From positions 1 through 33,844 of the forward strand of contig JAKMGS010000003.1 of NCBI GenBank assembly GCA_022424815.1: DNA of 33,844 nt, given 5' to 3'. The DNA comes from Schleiferiaceae bacterium. Its GTDB lineage: Bacteria > Bacteroidota > Bacteroidia > Flavobacteriales > Schleiferiaceae. Every line of letters begins with the position of its first letter. Position 1 is the stretch's first letter. The notes under the pieces were generated by a model that was given only the letters and a program-made list of their open reading frames with translations, was not told the DNA's origin and did no database searches. Made by a program: the position numbers and the translations under genes. This document shows positions 27,864 to 33,844 of the stretch, one piece after another.

Positions 27864-28451
27864 TTAGTCCAGTGCAACGACCAATGCTACCCCAGCTCCA
27901 CTGGGGCGCACAGAAACCTTATCCAACATTGGAAGCTGTTTCGCATGATTGCGGTGCAGGTAATAAGCATAGGCATCAAAGGCCAACAAAAACGATCCTT
28001 GTAAGATCAAGCTATTACCATATCCCTTGAACATATCCGCTCTGTCGCCTTGATTCACCGACTCATTACGCATCCAGATGCCTGTGGCGATGTAGCCCAA
28101 ATCCAATACATCATTAACCAAGAAAATCGTCTCTGTTTTCTTCTGCTCTTTAATCATTTCCTCTAGAGTCAGCGTCTTTCCCCCTCTTCTGGCTTTAAGG
28201 TAGCCCGGTACCGCCAGTCCAAGATTCACTGTATTCCACATCACATTCATCTCGTGGAAATGCTTGGTCGCTTCGTCTTGGCTCGTGGTGTAGCCAATAC
28301 CACCCGCGACAAAATTTGTCACCGCATAGGATCCCAAACCCAACATCAGGTTTTCATTGATCCTGTTAAACTCGCTCTGATATGGTTCTACTTGGCCGAA
28401 AACGGACTGCGAGCAGAGAAATAAAGCAATAATTAGATGTGTTATTTTCAT
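27864..28451 (-). CDS. Secreted/membrane protein of unknown function
   Basis: Signal peptide MKITHLIIALFLCSQSVFGQ, several hydrophobic helices; 195 aa. Confidence 0.6.
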   Translation of the reverse strand: MKITHLIIALFLCSQSVFGQVEPYQSEFNRINENLMLGLGSYAVTNFVAGGIGYTTSQDEATKHFHEMNVMWNTVNLGLAVPGYLKARRGGKTLTLEEMIKEQKKTETIFLVNDVLDLGYIATGIWMRNESVNQGDRADMFKGYGNSLILQGSFLLAFDAYAYYLHRNHAKQLPMLDKVSVRPSGAGVALVVALD

Positions 28452-28505
28452 ACTCCTGTTGAACGCCAGGGCATAGATAAAGTTCGCATCCGATTCACAA
28501 ACTCA

Positions 28506-29015
28506 TTATTTGATCAAAAAATCGTAAACCAAGGTGAAACCCGAACCATAACAAATGGTGTATATCGCTGCTTTGGTGGCCACCTCCTTTTTAGTAACCC
28601 CTTTATCAGAGGTCGCAAGTGACGTGATAATCATAATATCCCTGAAGCTTCTACTTGCATGATACCCATCTGTCAATCCTACCAAAAAGGTTGTGCTTCC
28701 AAAGAATTTCGCTCCAGCACTCGGATCACCATTTTTATATTTATTCCTCCAACTAATGTTAGGATCCCAATATTGGTGATTTTCAACCCCAGTAGTTCTT
28801 TCAAATTCATTGTAATGAAACAACAAATCTTGTGATAATCCATCTGCCGCACCGGCAAGAAAAAGCATTGCACAGATGGGAGCCTCTTTCTTTACGGATT
28901 CACTTTTGAGCCAAGTTAATACCGCATTGTTGCCGTTAGTGGTGGACGAGTCTATTTGAGCTTGGACTTGTACTGCTACAAGACAAATACTAATAACTAC
29001 AGTTAGCCTCTTCAA
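28506..29015 (-). CDS. Secreted/membrane protein of unknown function
   Basis: Signal peptide MKRLTVVISICLVAVQVQAQ; hydrophobic helices; 169 aa. Confidence 0.6.
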   Translation of the reverse strand: MKRLTVVISICLVAVQVQAQIDSSTTNGNNAVLTWLKSESVKKEAPICAMLFLAGAADGLSQDLLFHYNEFERTTGVENHQYWDPNISWRNKYKNGDPSAGAKFFGSTTFLVGLTDGYHASRSFRDIMIITSLATSDKGVTKKEVATKAAIYTICYGSGFTLVYDFLIK

Positions 29016-29047
29016 AATTCCAGAATTTCCATTCCATTAAAATAACA

Positions 29048-29077
29048 AAAAAGCCCCTCCAAAACGGAAGGGCTTCC
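29048..29077 (-). terminator. Intrinsic terminator downstream of tRNA-Ala
   Basis: Minus strand GAAGCCCTTCCgttttGGAGGGGCTTTTTT. Confidence 0.8.
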
Positions 29078-29081
29078 TATG

Positions 29082-29155
29082 TGGAGAAGATCGGGCTCGA
29101 ACCGACGACCTCTTGACTGCCAGTCAAGCGCTCTAGCCAACTGAGCTACATCCCC
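29082..29155 (-). tRNA. tRNA-Ala(GGC), CCA not encoded
   Basis: Minus: GGGGATG TA GCTC..GAGC G CTTGA CTGGCAG TCAAG AGGTC GTCGG TTCGAGC CCGAT CTTCTCC A. Anticodon GGC; G3:U70 alanine identity pair; A73. Confidence 0.93.
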
Positions 29156-29340
29156 AAATCATTAATTAGTTCATTTCTAAGCTCTTACTGATTCTTTACC
29201 AGTATTATCGTTAAAGTGAACGGGGCAAATTTAACTAAATACACGTTCAGCTGGCAGTTTACTGGCAGTAAATAAACAGTAAATTTTTGTCCATGTCAAT
29301 CCTGGCCGTCACATTCCCATTTATAAAGAATTACAGATTT

Positions 29341-31239
29341 TTATGGGTACAGCTGTTTGAGTTTTGTTGCAATGGATTTAGCTCTTAGTTCAATTATATC
29401 TGGTGTCCACTCATTGACGTTTTGATTAAATAATCTGATATTATCTGTTAGTGGATCATATATTTTCCTTGACTTGTATAAGGTTTTCTTTTCATCAAAC
29501 GTTTTATTTCCAATCTTGGAATTATTATCAGCGTGAGTGAGCATCATATTCCCAATACTGTAGATAGCTTTTTCTTGCTCTTCACCTGACATACTAGCCA
29601 TAACTGGCCACTTACTTGATTCAATTGTCTGCGGAAGTGTATGTTCTAAGGAGGTTGTGACTAAGTTAATACCTTTTCTTGACTCTTCTTTGTATTGAAT
29701 GGCAAATATCACCATTGTTGCTAGATCATTTTTCTTCCTGAAGGTTTTATGATTTAGAATTGTCTGATCATCAATTAGTGAAATCCTTAGGTCCTCAGTA
29801 ATTGACAGGTTTTTTACTGCAAGAGTTGCATTCTCTAATGTATTCTCAAAATCGTTCGGGTTTATGTTAATTGACATTGCAATTTCTGGAAACTTCTTTT
29901 CTAAAACGTTAGCTACTTTATCAACCAAGTTTATGGTGAAGGTAATATTGAAAAGCTCTTCAAAAAGAGCCAAGATCTTATCACACAACTTAGGGCTAAC
30001 GTTTTGCTGATTAGGCAAATAGTAGTCCAAAACTCGTAAGACTATTGAGTGCCACTGCACTGTCTTTGTTGAATTCAAAAGATTAATGGCATTAAATATT
30101 CTTGAGTCTTTTTGAAATGAACTTGATAGGGGTTTCTTAATATTCTTGAATGAATCTGCGCTTACACTTAGGTTATTTTGCAAAAAATCCATCATCTTAA
30201 CAAAAGTAGAATGTCCTGAAAGCATTTTTTGATACTTAGAGTAGACTTGCTTTGTTGTTATATGACCATGTTGAGACATATATGCATATCTGACAAATTG
30301 AAACAGATTGTAAGTGTGATCCAGCTTGTTTGAGAATATTTCCGTCCAGATATTAAATATATCTTCACGTTCTTGATTATTAATGCCCGGTGTTTTTAAA
30401 CAATTATTTTTTATAAGGTCTAGTGCAGAAACGTCAAGCCCTCTATCATTTAACACTTCAAAGTACTCAAAGGCCATGTCATATGAATCTACGGTAAATG
30501 GGATTATTCTAAACTGAGATAGTATAGATTCGGTAGCTCTTTTTAAGTAGTCTAATTTTTTAACAGTTGATGGCAGATTTTTCAATTGATCATCAAAGAA
30601 CTTGTGCATTAATTTGAAGTTCTTATAAGAAACCTTATCACGGGTCTTGCTCTTATTCGCCTTAAAATTTAGTAAATGCTGCTCTTTACATATATAAGAG
30701 TTTTTCTCTCCTTCACCTTGATCATCATACAATGATAATGCTAAAGATCCTTTTGGATAATCAAAGGCTGCAGTTTGAATAAACTCTAAAAACTCATTTT
30801 CAAATAATGATTCATTCTCTGTAACAAGTCTAAATTCTCCATCTTTATTGTAAAGAACATTGAGAATTCTACTAGCTGTATTAATAAACTGTTGCTTTTG
30901 ACTTTTGGGAAATTGACCACCATCATTGTCAAGGAGGTCCTCAATTAAATCTCTAATGATTGAAAGCGTAATTATGGTTGTAGTAAATCTCTGTTGACCA
31001 TCAATCACATCTTTTTGTCCTTTTAGCGGTTGTCCATTTGAGGCAACCTTTTGAACGAATACTAATAGCCCGAAAAAATGGTCATAGTCATCACTGTCAA
31101 TAATTTTTTCTAAGTCACTCTGGTAATCTGCTATTTCTGATTTGCCCCATGAATATGGGCGTTGAAAAGAGGGAATGAAAATTTTTTTGTAGTCTGATGA
31201 AAATAATATAGACTCTAATGTTGCGCTAATATTTGACAT
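29341..31239 (-). CDS. DUF262/DUF1524 (GmrSD-like) protein, candidate restriction/defence nuclease
   Basis: N-terminal IFIPSFQRPYSWGKSEI and DVIDGQQRFTTTII (DUF262); C-terminal SLEHTLPQTIESSKWP...YSIGNMMLTHADNNSKIGNKTFDEKKTLY (DUF1524 HxxP nuclease region). Confidence 0.85.
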   Translation of the reverse strand: MSNISATLESILFSSDYKKIFIPSFQRPYSWGKSEIADYQSDLEKIIDSDDYDHFFGLLVFVQKVASNGQPLKGQKDVIDGQQRFTTTIITLSIIRDLIEDLLDNDGGQFPKSQKQQFINTASRILNVLYNKDGEFRLVTENESLFENEFLEFIQTAAFDYPKGSLALSLYDDQGEGEKNSYICKEQHLLNFKANKSKTRDKVSYKNFKLMHKFFDDQLKNLPSTVKKLDYLKRATESILSQFRIIPFTVDSYDMAFEYFEVLNDRGLDVSALDLIKNNCLKTPGINNQEREDIFNIWTEIFSNKLDHTYNLFQFVRYAYMSQHGHITTKQVYSKYQKMLSGHSTFVKMMDFLQNNLSVSADSFKNIKKPLSSSFQKDSRIFNAINLLNSTKTVQWHSIVLRVLDYYLPNQQNVSPKLCDKILALFEELFNITFTINLVDKVANVLEKKFPEIAMSININPNDFENTLENATLAVKNLSITEDLRISLIDDQTILNHKTFRKKNDLATMVIFAIQYKEESRKGINLVTTSLEHTLPQTIESSKWPVMASMSGEEQEKAIYSIGNMMLTHADNNSKIGNKTFDEKKTLYKSRKIYDPLTDNIRLFNQNVNEWTPDIIELRAKSIATKLKQLYP

Positions 31240-31456
31240 AATTCAACTTCTAAGTAAGAGTAATCTCTTGATTTGTTGTTATTGTGTGCTTTTCCTGAGT
31301 CAAGCTGTTGTCTTAATTCAATTCAGACAAATCCTTACAACATAGTGTGAATATAATAGACTTTGTTTTTATTTGAAAGGTACTCTATTTACTTTCCTAT
31401 AAATTCAAAAGAAGGCTTATAAACTGAAATATTGTATAGAATCAGTGAGCACGGAT

Positions 31457-31819
31457 TCAAGAGCCGTTGATCTTTTTAAATCTGCTCTTTTTTGTTCCTA
31501 GTATTTTATCTGTTCGTTCCTTAGCAAACTTTCTTTGAGCCTTGTGCTTTCTGAATTCAGCCCCACATGATTTAACCACATCAGGGGCTATTTCATTGAC
31601 CCTTGTTTTAAGTCTATGGTATGTTGTCCTTACTAATGATATTTTACTCCCTTTTGTGTGAATTGCATTCCACAGTTTCATAGGATCATTTTCAATCAAA
31701 GTTGAAACCCTTGTATATTCTCCATTTATAAGAGCAGTATCCATGTCTCTTAGTTTTGTGCTAAGTGAGATTGGTGAGAGGGTTCTTCTCATATATAGAC
31801 AAAATTGATGGAGCATCAA
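31457..31819 (-). CDS. Small basic protein of unknown function
   Basis: 120 aa ORF in AT-rich region; Lys/Arg-rich C-terminus KHKAQRKFAKERTDKILGTKKSRFKKINGS; internal starts also possible. Confidence 0.45.
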   Translation of the reverse strand: MMLHQFCLYMRRTLSPISLSTKLRDMDTALINGEYTRVSTLIENDPMKLWNAIHTKGSKISLVRTTYHRLKTRVNEIAPDVVKSCGAEFRKHKAQRKFAKERTDKILGTKKSRFKKINGS

Positions 31820-32063
31820 AGGTATTAAAATTGTGTAACATTATGTTAAATAGGAAGGCTTGAGTTATCAACGGATTTTCAACATAAAGTTAGTTATTTA
31901 GGGAGGTACTGATAGTGAGAGCTGGAGTCTTTACATGCCATACTATACGGCTCCCCTCCTACTGATAGAGTGTGGGTACCCCCTGTGCATGAAGAAGAAA
32001 TACTGGGTTTTATTGACTCACATGATCTCTAATAATCCTGAGCACATAAAAATATAAATATAG

Positions 32064-32822
32064 CTATGACTGCACTGAAATTAAGTGCTGATACCTCTCC
32101 TCAAAACCTAAAACACATGATAAATAGAAGGGTGTGTCAATTTTTTCAGAGAGAGACTCAAACAATACTTGAAGCTCCTGAAGGGTTGCTTTCCTCTCTT
32201 CCTCAGTAAAACTACCCCAATACACAAATGAATTGGAAGACTCTAAAATTTTACGGTTCCTTTCAATGAAAGCTTCTTTTTCTGATTCAAAATCAATCTC
32301 TGATATAGGAACAGCTCTCTTTGCAACCAAGTGATTATAAATATCCCATTCTGAATAAGCTTGAATCCTAGGTTTGTTATGTGAGAAGAACGTACCACCA
32401 CGGGCAATGATGCTGTAAATGTGATTAATAGTATTATAAAGATCTATCAACCTCTCACGCTCACCATGATAATTTTCATGATTATTTCTTTTCTTCAAGA
32501 AATATGTATAGCACAAGTAGTAATAGTCTTGACCCGTTTCACTTTTAAAGGTTATGTCCTCAAAGCTGTCATAGCTAGAGTGATAAGTGAAATCAGGGTC
32601 ATTTACACTATCAGAGAAAAACTCCTTTCTCTGCTGAACCAGTTTGTTGTACTCTTCTTTAAGGACGTAATACTCTAGGGTTGGACTAGTTGAAATATAC
32701 ACTGTGTCCTCCTGGGCATAATGATTATTACTGTAAACGTCAGGGGCCACTGTGTCATTGTCCGGGTTTTGACAACCAGTTAAGACCATTAGGGTCATCA
32801 AATATGTATACAACCCCTTCAT
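32064..32822 (-). CDS. Lipoprotein of unknown function
   Basis: MKGLYTYLMTLMVLTGCQNPDND (lipobox LTGC); start abuts the preceding stop (TAAATG). Confidence 0.65.
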   Translation of the reverse strand: MKGLYTYLMTLMVLTGCQNPDNDTVAPDVYSNNHYAQEDTVYISTSPTLEYYVLKEEYNKLVQQRKEFFSDSVNDPDFTYHSSYDSFEDITFKSETGQDYYYLCYTYFLKKRNNHENYHGERERLIDLYNTINHIYSIIARGGTFFSHNKPRIQAYSEWDIYNHLVAKRAVPISEIDFESEKEAFIERNRKILESSNSFVYWGSFTEEERKATLQELQVLFESLSEKIDTPFYLSCVLGFEERYQHLISVQS

Positions 32823-33413
32823 TTAGAACGGTACGGATTCAGAATCATCAATAGAGCTAGAGTTATAGATTTTGTCATACTCTTTCTTCCAATTATTCAC
32901 CCTTTCTTCAGACCAGAATTCATCTGGCAATGGTAAACCCTCAGGATCAACTTTAACCAAAGTATCATGTGAGATAAATGAGTATGTATGATTTTCTTCA
33001 AGCTTTGAAATATCTATTGGACCTTGTCCTGATATAGAAAGCAAGCGGGTAATCAACTTATCCCTTTCCTCCGTTGAATTGTTATAAAACCAAAGAGCTA
33101 TGTATGGCATTTGCTTGATCTTCCAACCATTTGTGAATTCTAATTCCAGATGTATAATCTTATACGGCTTATCACTTAAATAACGCAGTAACTCAGCAGT
33201 AGTAGTATGCTTCTTTACCATTTTCCTAACCGGATGCTTAGTACTCTTGCGCTGTCTGATGCCGTTATCAACCTGGTACAAAAGTGTTTTATGCTTGATT
33301 TCTAAATCCTTAAAATGAAGCAATAGCCAAAGGTTTCTTGTAGTATCAACCCCTAGACTAAAACTCTTCTGGTTTGAAAAGAGTTCAACACTTGAAATCA
33401 AATAGGACCACAT
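32823..33413 (-). CDS. Protein of unknown function
   Basis: 196 aa ORF, tightly packed with neighbours on the same strand. Confidence 0.6.
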   Translation of the reverse strand: MWSYLISSVELFSNQKSFSLGVDTTRNLWLLLHFKDLEIKHKTLLYQVDNGIRQRKSTKHPVRKMVKKHTTTAELLRYLSDKPYKIIHLELEFTNGWKIKQMPYIALWFYNNSTEERDKLITRLLSISGQGPIDISKLEENHTYSFISHDTLVKVDPEGLPLPDEFWSEERVNNWKKEYDKIYNSSSIDDSESVPF

Positions 33414-33418
33414 ACCTT

Positions 33419-33844
33419 TTAAATAGATTGATTTTTTCTAAATTCTTTAGAGTCTTCTAATACTTTATATAGTCCATGAGTTGATTCTGTATTGCATATG
33501 TCAAGAAAATTAAGATCCTTGAAGGGTAACGGGTTTTCATTTCTAATTTCAAATACACCACCAAAACTTTTAACTCTATCAATATTTTTTACATCTAATT
33601 GAAAGTTTTCCCAGTTCGGCTGAACGTTCAAGAATTCCCAAAATTCAAATTCTTCAACAATTTTTGTTTGCCCCTCAAAAATTATTGAACTGTACAATGG
33701 ACAATATTTATGAGTATAGTTTTCTGTGTAATAATTTAAAAGGTCAGTAATTGCTGCGGAGCTCTCTAATTCACTGTTAAAACTAACTTCATCCTCAAAT
33801 TTATGCTTTGGATCCTGAAATTTCTCTGTGTCTAATAGCAATAT
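33419..33844 (-). CDS. Protein of unknown function (partial, probably continues past right edge)
   Basis: Frame stays open to the edge (ATA TTG CTA TTA GAC...); the TTG called as start is only four bases from the end. Confidence 0.55.
   Translation of the reverse strand: MLLLDTEKFQDPKHKFEDEVSFNSELESSAAITDLLNYYTENYTHKYCPLYSSIIFEGQTKIVEEFEFWEFLNVQPNWENFQLDVKNIDRVKSFGGVFEIRNENPLPFKDLNFLDICNTESTHGLYKVLEDSKEFRKNQSI

Noticed and set aside
31457-31819. Toxin-antitoxin partner for the DUF262 protein
   Set aside because: The small basic ORF is separated by more than 200 bp with no recognisable antitoxin or toxin motif; there is no evidence beyond proximity.
31860-31885. DnaA-box-like TTATCAAC suggesting a replication origin
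   Set aside because: Single imperfect match, no cluster of boxes, no replication initiator nearby.

Overview
Bacteroidota-type chromosomal window; the evidence is the typical Flavobacteriia-like gene families, a TAnnTTTG promoter element and GEVED/FN3 secreted proteins. Bases 1 to about 29.15 kb look like host backbone. This part holds a GTG-started secreted GEVED/FN3 protein cut by the left edge, an Ig-like lipoprotein, SCO1/cytochrome c, an ABC-F ATPase, a LolD/MacB-type ATPase, DPP4-like S9 and DPP7-like S46 peptidases, and 2-oxoglutarate dehydrogenase E1/E2. It also holds a cobalamin adenosyltransferase, an amidophosphoribosyltransferase-like protein, a divergent 3-hydroxyanthranilate meta-cleavage cluster, a membrane-spanning beta-propeller/wHTH-like candidate regulator, glnK-amtB, and tRNA-Ala(GGC). 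From about 29.16 kb to the end, base composition drops to clearly AT-rich. That part carries a DUF262/DUF1524 (GmrSD-like) protein and a tight run of uncharacterised ORFs, which looks like an accessory island beside the tRNA. The most interesting non-coding signal is upstream of glnK-amtB: four related C/G-rich palindromic elements with left edges 53-55 bp apart around a TAnnTTTG promoter element, preceded by an orphan strong intrinsic terminator that may end an unannotated small RNA. All assignments are from reading the sequence; no database search was run.
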